Shown one piece after another: positions 36,648 to 48,873 of a DNA stretch of 64,000 bases (position 1 is the first letter of the stretch; each line of letters opens with the position of its first letter). The translations under genes and the position numbers were made by a program. The DNA comes from Rattus norvegicus (lineage: Eukaryota; Chordata; Mammalia; Rodentia; Muridae). The DNA lies in assembly GCF_036323735.1 (NCBI RefSeq), contig NC_086022.1, forward strand, positions 72,670,702 through 72,734,701, in the 5' to 3' direction. The notes under the pieces are model-generated. The model saw nothing but the letters and a program-made list of their open reading frames with translations, was not told the DNA's origin and did no database searches.

Positions 36648-37598
36648 ATGGAAGCCAACAATGAGACACAGATGCATGAATTCATCCTCCTTGGCCTTTC
36701 CGGTGACTGGGACACTCACGTCTCCCTCTTCATCCTGTTCCTGCTGATGTACCTGGTGACAGTATTGGGGAACTTCCTCATTATTCTTCTGATCAGACTG
36801 GACAGCAGACTCCACACTCCCATGTACTTCTTTCTCATCAACCTGTCCCTGGTGGATGTGCCTTATGCCACAAGCATAGTCCCCCAGCTGCTGGCTCATT
36901 TTCTTGCCATACACAAAGCAATTCCATTTCTAAGTTGTGCAGCCCAGTTATTTTTTTCCTTGGGCTTGGGTGGGATTGAATTCCTTCTGCTGGCAGTGAT
37001 GGCGTATGACCGTTATGTGGCAGTGTGTGATCCTTTGAGGTATTCAGTCATCATGCATACAGGGCTATGCACATGGCTGGCCATTGCATCTTGGGTCAGT
37101 GGTTTTATCAACTCTCTTGTGCACACTGTCATCACCTTTCACCTGCCTATGTGCGCGAAGTATATTGATCACATAGCCTGTGAAACCCTTGCTGTGGTCA
37201 GATTGGCTTGTGTGGATACCTCATCTAATAAGATTGCAATCATGGTTTCTAGCATTGTCTTGCTTATGACACCTTTCTTCCTAGTTCTCTTATCCTATAT
37301 CCAGATCATCTCCACCATCCTAAAGATACAGTCCACAGAGGGAAGGTGGAAAGCCTTTCACACTTGTGCCTCTCATCTTACTATGGTTGTCCTATGCTAC
37401 GGCATGGCCATTTTCACCTACATCCAACCCCACTCTAGCCCCTCTGTTCTTCAGGAGAAGTTGATGTCTCTGTTTTATGCTATCTTGACACCCATGCTAA
37501 ACCCCATGATTTATAGTCTAAGAAATAAAGAGGTTAAGGGGGCATGGCAGAAACTTTTAGGGAAATTCTCTGGGTTTACATCGAAACTGTCAACTTGA
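36648..37598 (+). CDS. Or2f: Olfactory receptor, OR2F subfamily (second copy)
   Basis: Intact single-exon odorant receptor, 316 residues, with the same helix layout and motifs as its neighbour at 18258: N5 in an NET glycosylation site, GN at 41-42, LHTPMYFFL (TM2), MAYDRYVAVC (TM3), KAFHTCASHL (TM6), PMLNPMIYSL (TM7). The ATG at 36648 is chosen over an in-frame TTG at 36630, because 36630 lies before the predicted splice acceptor and the ATG gives the family N-terminus. About 85% identical to the first copy. One codon is missing in extracellular loop 2 ('MCAKYIDH' versus 'MCTNRYIDH'). Differences cluster in TM3-TM5 and the loops, so ligand range may differ (inference). Whether it is the orthologue of human OR2F2 or a rodent-specific copy cannot be decided here. 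Confidence 0.95.
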   Translation: MEANNETQMHEFILLGLSGDWDTHVSLFILFLLMYLVTVLGNFLIILLIRLDSRLHTPMYFFLINLSLVDVPYATSIVPQLLAHFLAIHKAIPFLSCAAQLFFSLGLGGIEFLLLAVMAYDRYVAVCDPLRYSVIMHTGLCTWLAIASWVSGFINSLVHTVITFHLPMCAKYIDHIACETLAVVRLACVDTSSNKIAIMVSSIVLLMTPFFLVLLSYIQIISTILKIQSTEGRWKAFHTCASHLTMVVLCYGMAIFTYIQPHSSPSVLQEKLMSLFYAILTPMLNPMIYSLRNKEVKGAWQKLLGKFSGFTSKLST

Positions 37599-40204
37599 TG
37601 ACTTATGAACACCACTGGAAAAAACCATTCTCGTTTATTCAACTCGTCAACCAGGAAGTAGACAGCATGACATGCAGTAGTGATGTCATGTTGGCGGCTG
37701 AGTTTTTATGTTGAATTGTGCCTTATCGGGATGTTCAATGCAATTATACAATGTTGTATAAAGCTTTTTCCACTTCCACACTGTGGTAATACTTACTGCT
37801 TTGTTTGAAGTCATGAAGTGAAAGTACTTTTGTTAATACATTTCAGAACAGGCTGTTTTGATTCCACTGGAGAGAAAGTTCATGTTCACCTTTGGAGAGA
37901 CTCACTCGAAATCTTTGAAATAGCACAGCTTGTAAGTGGGCCAACACTGAGGAGAGCTGTTGAATATTATTAAAATGCCTTTAGGCAGGACTAACTACAA
38001 GCAGATGCTACATCTCACCGGAAGAGTTAACAAAGTTAAAAGAAAAGAGTTAACCGTCTACCAAAAGATCAACTGACAGTTTCTATAGAAATGTACCAAG
38101 TATAAAAAGGTATTATTTTTCCAAGTAAACATTTGTTTCTGGCACTTATTGGAAGCATTCAAACAACTTGAAAAGATTTGACTACATAAACAAAGGCTTT
38201 GTTGATGTGTCAAAATTGACCAATCTCTAAAAATTATTTTTACTCTCTTCTTCTGAACTATTGAAACACAACAATCAAAAAATGATAAGATAAAATATAA
38301 ATTATCAAAGACACACTTACTTTTAGGATTGTAATTTTTTTAGAGCTGACTCTTCTACCAAAGATGGATTTGAGCAATTGAGGTAATTCAGGTGACTGTA
38401 TTAATGTTTCCTTCATGTCTGTGTATTAATCTTTTCTTTCATTATCTCTCATACTCACAATAAGTCCTCACTGATCTCAACAGTGAGGTAACAAAAAGTC
38501 CAAAGAACGTAAAATAAAAGAAAAATAATAATTAAACAATAAATAGGGACAAATATGATCATGGGTGGTCTTCTCACTTCCTTGAAGAATTCTACATATT
38601 TTCCCTAGAATTACTTCTTTATAATTAGTAATTTTCAGTTGCTATATTTGTCAACATACACAGGTTAAGACCCATTTGACCTGAACTAATTTCATGCTTG
38701 AATTATAACTTTGCAATAGTAATATAATCTCAAATCTTGAAATACAGATAGGCTTTCCTAAAGATGCAAATGGCAGCTAAATTTCTATTGATTCTAATTC
38801 ATATGACATTCATAAAATTTCATATTATGTGGTCCTTAGAAACCCTCCATCTGTTACAGTCTTGACAGGAACACACATAGAATATGAATGACAGACAATG
38901 AACATCTATAATGCACATGATAAATTTAAAGTGAGAGCAAAGCCATTTATGGTGACAGAAGAAGTAACCACATGAAAGGTCCTTCATGTTAAGACTTGAA
39001 ACAGGAGAAGCAGTTATCGAGATGACAAAAAAAAATCTAAATATGGAACAAGTAGTTCAAAATTTAGTGTATAGTGTAAGAATTCACATTCTAATATACT
39101 GGAAGCTTAATTGAAGGGCACAGCAGAGTAAGAAGATAAAGAAGGTGAAGTAAATAGAGAGATACTGTCAGATCTGGCAAGGCGTTGGATGCCAAAATGT
39201 CTTTTAATGTTTGTCTTAGTTAAGGTTACTATTGTCATGAAATACTGTGACCAAAAGAAACTTGAGGAGGAACAAGTTTATTTCATTCACACTTCCATGT
39301 AACAACTCTTCATTAAAAGCAGTAAGGACAGAAAATTAAACAGGGCAGGAACCTGGAAGCAGGATCTGATGCAGAAGTCATAAAGCAGTGTTGCTTACTG
39401 GCTTGAATCACATGGTTTTCTCACTGTCCATTCTTATACAACCCAGGACCACCAGTCCAGGTTTGCCCCACCACAAAGGGCTGGACCAGCCTCTATCAAT
39501 CTCTAATTATGAAAATGCCCTACAGACCAGTCTTATGGAAGCATTTTCTCAATAGAGGTTCTATCCTCTGAGATAGCTTGTATCATGCTGGCATAAAACT
39601 AGTAAGCATAGCTTTAATATCATAGCTTTGAAAAATGGTAATTAGAAAGGAATACACCTTGAACAAAACCTGGCAAAATACTACCAGAAAAGACTAGAGC
39701 CAAAGTTTCAAACCAGTTGGGTACTTGGTCATACTGCTTAAATATTAGGAAGATTTGAACTATGATAGTAGTAGTGGGACTGTAAAAGATATTTCATGTT
39801 AAAAAAACCTCCATATTCCATACTGGAATTCTGTCATGGACCTCATTACTCTAATAGACTTGTCTGATCATGCATGGAAATTCTATATTAAAAATTTAAT
39901 ACCATGAACATACTTCTCATACACTGGTGTAGGAGAGATGTGAGAGAAGAAAACCACTCAAAGGTATACAAATATATAAATATATATTACTTACTAGGGA
40001 GGAAGATATATGAAGATGTAGTATCTTCCACACTGTAACCAGACCTTTGTCCATAGTGTTTTCAACTCATTTTTATCAAATGTTCTATGATCTGTTTTCT
40101 CTCCTGTTTGTTTGGGAAGTGCTTTCCCAATTTTCTTTTAGTAGGAAGCACCCATCTATTGCAATAGGCTAGTGTAGCCTTGTGCTTTATTTGTTAATTT
40201 TTTT
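37599..40204. other. 3' flank of second OR gene, no further gene
   Basis: No coding region. The first 600 bp resembles the first OR gene's 3' flank. Positions 39210-39700 are a widespread rodent dispersed repeat (starts 'gttactattgtcatgaaata', ends near 'ctggcataaaactagtaagc'), class not determined. The rest is AT-rich single-copy DNA. Confidence 0.45.
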
Positions 40205-40480
40205 TCCTTTTTATTTTTTTATTCTTCTTTCATACAAAGCATCCCAACTGCAGTTTTCCCTTCCTCCAGTCCTCTGAGCACCCTTGCTACTTTCTCTTTC
40301 CCCCAGATCCACTGTTCCTTCATTTCTCTTTAGAATAGAACAGTTGATATCCCAGGAATATCAAACCAAACATGGCATGATGCATCACAGTAAGACTAGG
40401 CACAAACCCTTGCATTAAGGCTGGATGAGGCAACTCAGTAGGAGGAGAGGGTCCCAAGAGCAGTCACCAGTCAGAGACTG
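40205..40480 (-). mobile_element. Old L1 3'UTR fragment
   Basis: Reads as a rodent L1 3'UTR in reverse orientation ('aagactaggcacaaaccctt' and 'agagggtcccaagagcagtc'). Divergent, no ORF. Confidence 0.6.
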
Positions 40481-40670
40481 ATGTTTTATTTGTTAAATTT
40501 CTATTTTTAGCTTTTTCATTTTATCGGCCTTTCTCAGGACTTCTATTTCGTTATAAATTATTCTTTATAAATTAAATCCATCTTATTGAGACTATCACAC
40601 ATATAGATAATGTTTAAATGAAAGTCACCCTCAATTCCAATTTTATTTCCCTATTACTTTCCCCTCCAAA

Positions 40671-40673
<3 letters not shown>

Positions 40674-40720
<47 letters not shown>
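40674..40720. repeat. (CA)n microsatellite
   Basis: About 23 uninterrupted CA units. Confidence 0.95.
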
Positions 40721-40725
<5 letters not shown>

Positions 40726-40989
40726 CATACCAAGTCCACTTATGGCTGCCTTTACATGCCTTGGTATAGGCCCATCAACTAGAGCATAAGTATAGTTACA
40801 GAGTCCACCCTTGAGGAAAACTCAGTCTTCTTCCCTAGCAACCATCAGATGCCAACAATTTCTCATCAAGGAATGGAACTTGATGAGTGATTCCTTCGTT
40901 TAACTAAGATTTTGGATGCTTTCCTACTGATCTTAGAAATATTTTTAGGTCCTTAGTGTCTTTGGCCCAAAGAATATGCAAATTATAAC

Positions 40990-41480
40990 TTCTTTTAGAT
41001 TTCATCTTACCCTAGACACTATGGCTAAGATCTGAAGAACAAAAGCTAGACAAATGCTGGCATCGATGTGGTGAGGGGGGCACACTTATTCACTGTTATG
41101 GGTGCAAACTGTTGCAGAACTATGAAAATAAGTGTGAAGAATCTTCAAAAATATGGGAATAGACTTACTATGTGATTCAGCTATACTAATCATGGGCACG
41201 TATGTAAATGACTCTATCCTGCCCGAGAGGTACTTGGTACTCCATGACCACTGTTGCTTTATTGACAATAGCCAGAAAATGGAAAAAAGCTTAGTGCCCA
41301 TAACTGATGAAAATGTGAAAAATATATACAATGGAAGAATTTGTCTGGAAAGAAAAATGAGCTTATGCCTTGTGGAAGTAAACAGTTGGAATTAGAAATG
41401 TCTTTCCAAGGATGGTAACCTAGACTCAAAAAGACAAACTTCATGTACTCCCTCACATGTACATGATAGATTGGAATCTT
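40990..41480 (+). mobile_element. Old L1 ORF2 3' fragment
   Basis: Plus-strand, strongly decayed C-terminal ORF2: 'ttattgacaatagccagaaa' (41260) and 'aagacaaacttcatgtactc' (41430) match the ORF2 3' end. No intact frame. Confidence 0.65.
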
Positions 41481-41732
41481 TAGATGTGTGTGTTTAAATT
41501 GGAATACTCAGAAAACAAGAAATTAAATTTCTTGGGATGAAAGTTGTTCCTAATTCTTATTACAGATAAGAAGACACTAGAATTGCTGGTTCAGTGAGAG
41601 GATGTGTTTCAAATGGTAACGCCATTAAAAATAACTTTTAAAAAGTTAGGCACAGAAAAGTATTTGAAAATACAATTTTGTTCAGCAGTTACTAACCATA
41701 AAGTATCACTCAGAGTTTATCTCTTAAAGAGC

Positions 41733-41780
<48 letters not shown>

Positions 41781-42483
41781 TGTGTGTGAACTGCAATTGC
41801 TCAAGTGAACATTTCATTTACCAGGACACACACTGCCATTACAGAAAACCCCTTTTAAATGGTAGTGTTTACTTCTTCTTGTTGTTAGCATTGAAATGGC
41901 ATTTTCAATAGAACTTGAGAGTTTCTCCCAGCTGGATTCCCTGTGCAATTTTTACTTTATCTTTTTTCTGACACACTGAAGATTTCAGACCCCATATCTT
42001 ATGTTATATCTAGAAGGTTATTGGATTTAGTTTTATGAGTTTTCTCTCAGTAGGATTTCATCAGTGGTCACAATGTTTCTCACAAGAGACACACAGTGTT
42101 GGATTTCATTTTTCTCGGCATTATTGTAGGTATTATGTTGCCTCACTCAGGGATTCTTAACAGAAACAAATATCTATGGACCTTTGGGGCTGAATAATTC
42201 TTTTGTTGTTGGGGCTTACCTGATATTATGCAATATTCATGACTTTTGTCTTTCACATGGCAGTAGCCCCTCCTTGTTGTGGTCCATTCTTCACTGATAT
42301 CAGTATCCAATGTGGGTCTGTCCATCAATTAACCTACTGTGGAGATGCCCAAATTGAATCAAGACCAAAGGCTCTCTCGGAATCCTACAGGCCCTTAGCA
42401 CTAGATGGTGAGACATCCAGTCTAATGGACAGAGGAATATAATGATTTCTTGTCTGCTGCTGTGTTTAAAAAAAATCATAATT
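41481..42483. other. Duplication-unit DNA, no gene
   Basis: Paralogous to 20460-22000. No coding signal. The (TG)n tract at 41735-41788 replaces an A/T-rich spot in the paralogue. Confidence 0.5.
41735..41788. repeat. (TG)n microsatellite
   Basis: About 27 TG units with one TATG interruption. Confidence 0.95.
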
Positions 42484-42611
42484 AAAGAAAGTTATGGAGC
42501 TTCTGGTTGCTGCCCTCACGGAGAGCTGAAACCCAGTCCTGAGGAACAACTCAGGCCTGAGCCCAGAGGTAAAACCAACATTTCTGCTCCAAGTGACCTG
42601 CCTGGTGGACT

Positions 42612-43035
42612 TGAAAGACCCCCAGAGCAGGGAGACCCTCACTCAAGCCTTGGGATGATGTGACCCCCCCCCAAGAACTCACGTGAGATCGTCCTTGCTG
42701 TAATAAACATGAGGTTTATTGATAGGAACCAGTGCACTGGGGTCGAGACTCATATCCCACGCAGGGGCAGTGGAGTTCGACCCCGAAAGGCTGGGAGAAA
42801 GGGTATTTAAAAGGAGAAACCACAACCCGAGGGGACAGGGATGGTGTCATTGGAAAGTGTCGAGAATACTAATGAAAAATCACAAGGAGGAGCTTCCTGT
42901 TTCTCAAGATTATTCTCTAAGATTTTAATCTAACTTTATGGTCAGCTAGTACAGGTAGAGGGCAGGGTCTGGAATTTGAGGTATTTGGGGCTTTTTTAAA
43001 CTTCTGACTTCTTAGCTGCATTTTTTATCCTTTCA
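42612..43035 (-). mobile_element. Solo endogenous-retrovirus LTR inside L1-B
   Basis: A 424-bp insertion begins TGAAAG and ends CTTTCA, a perfect 6-bp inverted terminal repeat with TG...CA ends. It is flanked by GACT at 42608-42611 and 43036-43039. The second L1-B monomer at about 43575 still has the uninterrupted 'ctggtggactcaggacac', which proves the insertion point. On the minus strand a TATA-like 'tttaaata' (about 42803-42812) lies upstream of AATAAA (42715-42720), so the LTR reads minus. A 4-bp TSD fits a class I (ERV1-like) element; the family is not identified. There are no internal viral genes; it is a recombined solo LTR. Confidence 0.88.
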
Positions 43036-43784
43036 GACTCAGGACACACAAAGGCAAAATTTCTCTGGGACCAGGCACTTCCGGTTTCTGGCTGGGGCCC
43101 GAACCTTGCTGATCCTGGCCCACAGCTCCCTGCTCCCAAACCCCGTGGGAGAGAGAGCTCATCGCCCAGACAGGTGGGCAGTCCTGATACTGCAGGGCAG
43201 GAGAGACCGCCAGTACTGCCCACCCTTGCCCACATCCCTGGCCCAAGAGGAAACTCTATAGAGCCTCTGGGAACAGGAAGATAGGGGCACTCAAACTGCA
43301 GGAACACAGCAGTCAAGACTGCACTCAGACCTGAAGGGACTCGGTCAAACAATTCCCTGCACCCAAATCAATTGGGAGGGAGAGGTAGACCTTCAGAGGG
43401 GCAGACACTCCTGGGTAGCCAGAGGAGACTACTCTCTGCCCACATTTCTGACTCTAGAGGAAAAGGCCTAGCGCCATCTGGGCCTCCGTGCATAGGGACC
43501 TGAGAGAAGGAAGGGCAGGTCCTTCTGGTAGTTGCCCTCAGAGAGACCTGAAACATTTCTGCTCCAAGTGACCTGCCTGGTGGACTCAGGACACACGCCC
43601 ACAGGAATACCTGAAGACCTGTGGACAGGAACGACTACACGCATGAAAGCAGAACACTCTGTTCCCATAACTGGCTGAAAAAAAAACCAGGAAAACAGGT
43701 CTTCAGGATTCCTGACACACAGGTCTATAGGATGGTCTAACCACTGTCAGAAATAGCAGAACAGGTAACACCAGAAACAACGTG

Positions 43785-44857
43785 ATGGCAAGAGGCAAGT
43801 GCAGGAACCCAAGCAACAGAAACCAAGACTACGTGGCATCATTGGAGCCCAATTCTCCCACCAAAGCAAACATTGAATATCCAAACACACCAAAAAAAGC
43901 AAGATCTAGATTTAAAATCACATTTGATCATGATGATGGAGGACTTCAAGAAAGACGTAAAGAATTCCCTTAGAGAAATGCAGGAAAACACAAATAAACA
44001 AGCAGAAGCCTATAGAGAGGAAACACAAAAATCCCTGAAAGAATTACAGGGAACAACAGTCAAACAGGTGAAGGAATTAAAAATGGAAAGAGAATCAATA
44101 AAGAAAGCACAAAGGGTGACAACTCTGGATATGGAAAACCAAAGGAAGAGACAAGGAGCCATAGATACAAGCATTACCAACAGAATATAAGAGATAGAAG
44201 AGAGAATCTCAGGAACAGAAGATTCCAAAAAAATCATTGACACAACTGTCAAAGATAATGTAAAAGGGAAAAAGCTACTGCCCAAAACATACAGGAAATC
44301 CAGGACACAATGAGAAGATCAAACCTAAGGATAATAGGTATAGAAGACAGTGAAGACTCCCAACTCAAAGGACCAGTAAATATCTTCAACAAAATCATAA
44401 AGAAAACTTCCCTAACCTAAAGAAAGAGATGCCCATAAACATAAAAGAAGTCTACAGAACTCCAAATAGATTGGACCAGAAAAGAAACTCCTCCTGCCAC
44501 ATAATAGTCAAAACACCAAATGCACAGAACAAAGAAAAAATATTAAAAGCAGTAAGGAAAAAATGTCAAGTAACATATAAAGTCAGACCTATCAGAATTA
44601 CACCAGACTTCTCACCAGACACTATGAAAGCCAGAAGATCCTGGACAGATTTCCTACAGACCATAAGAGAACATAAAAGCCAGCCCAGGTTACTATATTC
44701 AGCTAAACTCTCAACTAACATAGATAAAGAAACCAAGATATTCCATTGCAAAACCAAATTTACACAATATCTTTCTACAAATCCAGCCCTACAAAGGATA
44801 ATATAGGGTAAAGCCCAACACAAGGAGGCAAGGTACACTCTAGAAAATGCAAGAAAC
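43785..44857 (+). pseudogene. L1-B ORF1, disrupted
   Basis: The start 'atggcaagaggcaagtgcag' is intact. Frameshifts near 43905 and 44280 and a stop at 44188-44190 divide it. Open pieces keep the coiled-coil ('KQAEAYREETQKSLKEL') and the C-terminal domain ('RTPNRLDQKRNSS', 'LSTNPALQRI'). The normal stop and the ORF1-ORF2 spacer are deleted at about 44857. Full-length relatives have 357 residues. Confidence 0.85.
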
Positions 44858-44868
44858 AAAACAAAGAG

Positions 44869-47800
44869 AATACAAGCACAGAAACATAATCTCACATCCA
44901 TAAACGAATATAACAGGAAGCAACATTCACTATTCCTTAATATCTCTCAACATCAATGGACTCAATTCCCCAATAAAAAGACACAGATTAACAAACTGGA
45001 TACACAATGAGGACCCAGCATTCGGCTGCCTACAGAAAACACACCTCAGAGACAAAGACAGTCACTACCTGAGAGTAAAAGGCTGGAAAACAACTTTCCA
45101 AGCAAATGGTGTGAAGAAGCAAAGCTGGAGTAGCCATTCTAAATATCAAATAAAATCGATTTTCAACCAGAAGTCATCAAATAAGATAAGGAATTCATAT
45201 TCATCAATGGAAAAATCGACCAAGATGAACTCTCAATCCTAAATATCTATGCTCCAAATACAAGGGCAACTACATACATAAAAGAAACTTTACTAAAGCT
45301 CAAAGCACACATTGTACCTCACACAATAATAGTAGGAGATTTCAACACCCAACTCTCATCAATGGACAGATCATGGAAACAGAAATTAAACAGAGACATA
45401 GATAGACTAGGAGAAGTCATGAACCAAATGGACTTAACAGATATTTATAGGACATTCTATCCTAAAACAAAATGTTATACCTTCTTCTCACCACCTCATG
45501 GTACTTTCTCCAAAATTGACCATATAATCAGTCATAAAAGAGGCCTCAGCAGATACAGAAAGATAGAAATGATCCCATGAGTCCTATCAGACCACCACAG
45601 GCTAAAGCTTGTCTTCAATAACAATAAGGAAAGAACGCCCACATATACATGGAACTTGAACAATGCTCAACTCAATGAAAATCTGGTCAAGGAAGAAATA
45701 AAGAAAGAAATTAAAGACTTCTTAAAATTTAATGAAAATGAAGGTACAACATACCCAAACTTATGGGACACAATGAAAGCTGTGCTAAGCGGAAAACTCA
45801 TAGCGCTGAGTGCCTGCAGAATGAAACAGGAGAGAGCATATGTCAGCAGCTTGATAGCACACATAAAAGCTCGAGAAAAAAAAGAAGCAAACATACCAAG
45901 GAGGAGTAGAAGGCAGGAAACAATCAAACTCATGGCTGAAATCAACCAAGTAGAAACAAAAAGGACTATACAAAGAATCAACAGAACCCGGACTGGAGAG
46001 GTAGCTCAGTGGTTAAGAGCAATGACCACTCTTCCAGAGGTCCTGAGTTCAATTCCCAGCACCCACATGGTGGCTCACAGCCATCTGTAGTGAGACCTGA
46101 TGCCCCTCTTCTGGTGTGTCTGAATATACAGTGTACTTATATAATAAACAAATAAATTAAAACAAAAAGAATGAACAGAACCAGAAGTTTGTTCTTGGAG
46201 AAAATCAACAAGATAGATTAATCCTTAGCCAGATTAACCAGAAGACACAGAGAGTGTGTCCAAATTAACAAAATCAGAAATGAAAAGGGAGACATAACGA
46301 CAGAATCAGAAGAAATTCAAAAAATCATCAGATCCTACTACAAAAGCCTATACTCAACAAAACTTAAAAATCTGCAAGAAATGGACAATTTCCTAGACAG
46401 TTACAGGTACCGAAGTTTAATCAGGAACAGATAAACCATTTAAACAACCCCATAACTCCCAAAGTAGTCATTAAAGGTCTCCCACCCAAAAAGAGCCCAG
46501 GTCCAGATGGATTCAGTGCAGAATTCTATCAGACCTTCATAGAAGACCTCATACCAATACTATCCAAACTATTCCACAAAATTGAAATAGATGGAGCGCT
46601 ACCATATTCCTTCTATGAATCCACAATTACTCTTATACATAAACCACACAAAGACCCAATAAAGAAAGAGAACTTCAGACCAATTTCGCTTATGAATATT
46701 GATGCAAAGATACTCAATTAAATTCTTGCAAACCGAATCCAAGAACAGATCCAAACAATCATACATCATGATTAAGTAGGCTTCATTCCCGAGAAAACCA
46801 TCAACATAATCCACTATATAAACAAACTGAAAGTTATAAAAACATAATCATTTATTTCATTAGATGCTGAGACAGCATTTGACAAAATTCAAAACCTCTT
46901 CATGATAAAAGTCCAGGAAAGAACCGGATTTCAAGGCCCATACCTAAATATAGTAAAAGCCATATACAGCAAACCAGTAGCTAATAATAACTAAATGGAG
47001 AGAAACTTGAAGAAATCCCACTAAAATCAGGGACTAGACAAGGCTGCCCACTCTTTCCCTACTTATTCAGTATAGTTCTTGAGGTTTAAGCCAGAGCAAT
47101 GAGACAACAAAAGGAGATCAAATGGATACTGATTGGAAAGGAAGAAGTCAAAATATCACTATTTGCAGATGATATGATAGTTTATTTAAGTGATCCCAAA
47201 AGTTCCACCAGAGAACTACTAAACCTGATAAACACCTTCAGCAAAGTGGCTGGGTATAAAATTAACTAAAATAAATCAGTAGCCTTCCTCTACACAAAAG
47301 AGAAACAAGCCGAGAAAAAAATTAGGGAAGTGAAACCCTTCACCATAGTCCCAAAAAATATAAAATACCTCAGTGTGACTTTAACCTATCAAGTGAAAGA
47401 TCTGTATGATAAGAACTACAAGACTCTGAAGAAAGAAATTGAAGAAGATCTCAGAAGATGAAAAGATCTCCCATGCTTATGGATTGGCAGGACTAATATA
47501 GTAAAAATTGCCATTTTATCAAAAGCAATCTATAGATTCAGTGCAATGCCCATCAAAATTCCAATCCAATTCTTCATAGGATTAGACAGAACAATTTGCA
47601 AATTCATCTGGAATAACAAAAAACCCAGGATAGCTAAAACTATCCTAAACAATAAAAGGACTTTCAGGGGAATCACTATCCCTGAACTCAAGCAGCATTA
47701 CAGAGCAAAGTGATAAAAACTATAGTATTTGTATAGAGACAGACAGATAGACCAGTGGAATAGAATTGATGACCCAGAAATGAACCCACACACCTATGGT

Positions 47801-48873
47801 CACTTGACTTTTGAAAAAGGAGCCAAAACCATCAAATGGAAAAAAGATAGCATTTTCAGCAAATTGTGCTGGTTCACCTTGAGGTCAGCATGTAGAAGAA
47901 TGTAGATCAATCCATCCTTATTACCCTGTACAAAGCTTAAGTCCTAGTGGATCAAGGACTTCTGCATCAAACCAGATACACTCAAACTAATAGAAGAAAA
48001 AGTGTGGAAGAATCCCGAACACATGGGCACTGGATAATATTTCCTGAACAAAACACCAATGGCTTATGATCTAAGATCAAAAATCAACAAATGGGATCTC
48101 ATAAAACTGGAAAGTTTCTGTAAGGCAAAGGACACTGTTGTTAGGATAAAACGACAACCAACAGATTGGGAAAAGGTCTTTACCAATCTTACAACTGATA
48201 GAGGGCTCATATCCAAAATATACAAAGATCTCACGAAGTTATACCGCAGGGAGACAAATAACCCTATTAAAAAATGGGGTTCAGAGCTAAACAAAGAATT
48301 CACAGCTGAGGAATGCCAAATGGCTGAGAAACACCTAAAGAAATCTTCAACATCTTTAGTCATAAGGGAAATGCAAATCAAAACAATCCTGAGATTCTAC
48401 CTCAGACCAGTCAGAATGGCTAAGATCAAAAACTCCCGCAACAGCAGATGTTGGCAAGGATGTGGAGAAAGAGGAACACTCCTCCATTGTTGTGGGATTG
48501 CAGACTGGTACAACCATTCTGGAAATCAGACTGGAAAATTGGACATTGAACTACCTGAGGACCCAGCTATACCTCTCTTGGGCATATACCCAAAAGATGC
48601 CCAACATATAGCAAAGACACATGCTCCACTATGTTCATAGCAGCCTTATTTATAATAGCCCGAAGCTGGAAAGAACCCAGATGCCCTTCAACAGAGGAAT
48701 GGATACAGAAAATGTGGTACATCTACACAATGGAATATTACTCAGCTATCAAAAACAATGACTTTATGAAATTCATAGGTAAATGGATGGAACTGGAAAA
48801 TATCATCCTGAGTGAGGTAACCCAATCACAGAAAAACACACATGGTATGCACTCATTGATAAGTGGATATTAG
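44869..48873 (+). pseudogene. L1-B ORF2 (endonuclease/RT), disrupted
   Basis: The initiator has become ATA at about 44869. Endonuclease, RT and the C-terminal cysteine region are all recognisable in pieces, and the sequence 'tttgcagatgatatg' for the RT FADD motif survives near 47163. Defects include several frameshifts and stops, about 29 bp lost near 46787 and the B2 insertion at 45989. The last open piece (48631-48873) ends at the normal ORF2 stop. Non-functional. Confidence 0.85.
45989..46165 (+). mobile_element. B2 SINE inserted in L1-B ORF2
   Basis: tRNA-derived head with A-box-like 'tagctcagtggttaagagc' and B-box-like 'gagttcaattc', then the B2 body ('cacatggtggctcacagcca') and an A-rich tail with AATAAA-like words. 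The TSD is 17 bp with one mismatch: 'aaagaatcaacagaacc' (45972-45988) and 'aaagaatgaacagaacc' (46166-46182). Pol III transcribed, L1-mobilised. Confidence 0.93.

Noticed and set aside
48059..48640. A 193-codon open frame as a host gene
   Set aside because: It is the C-terminal part of the broken L1-B ORF2, as shown by alignment with L1-C 56911-57500.
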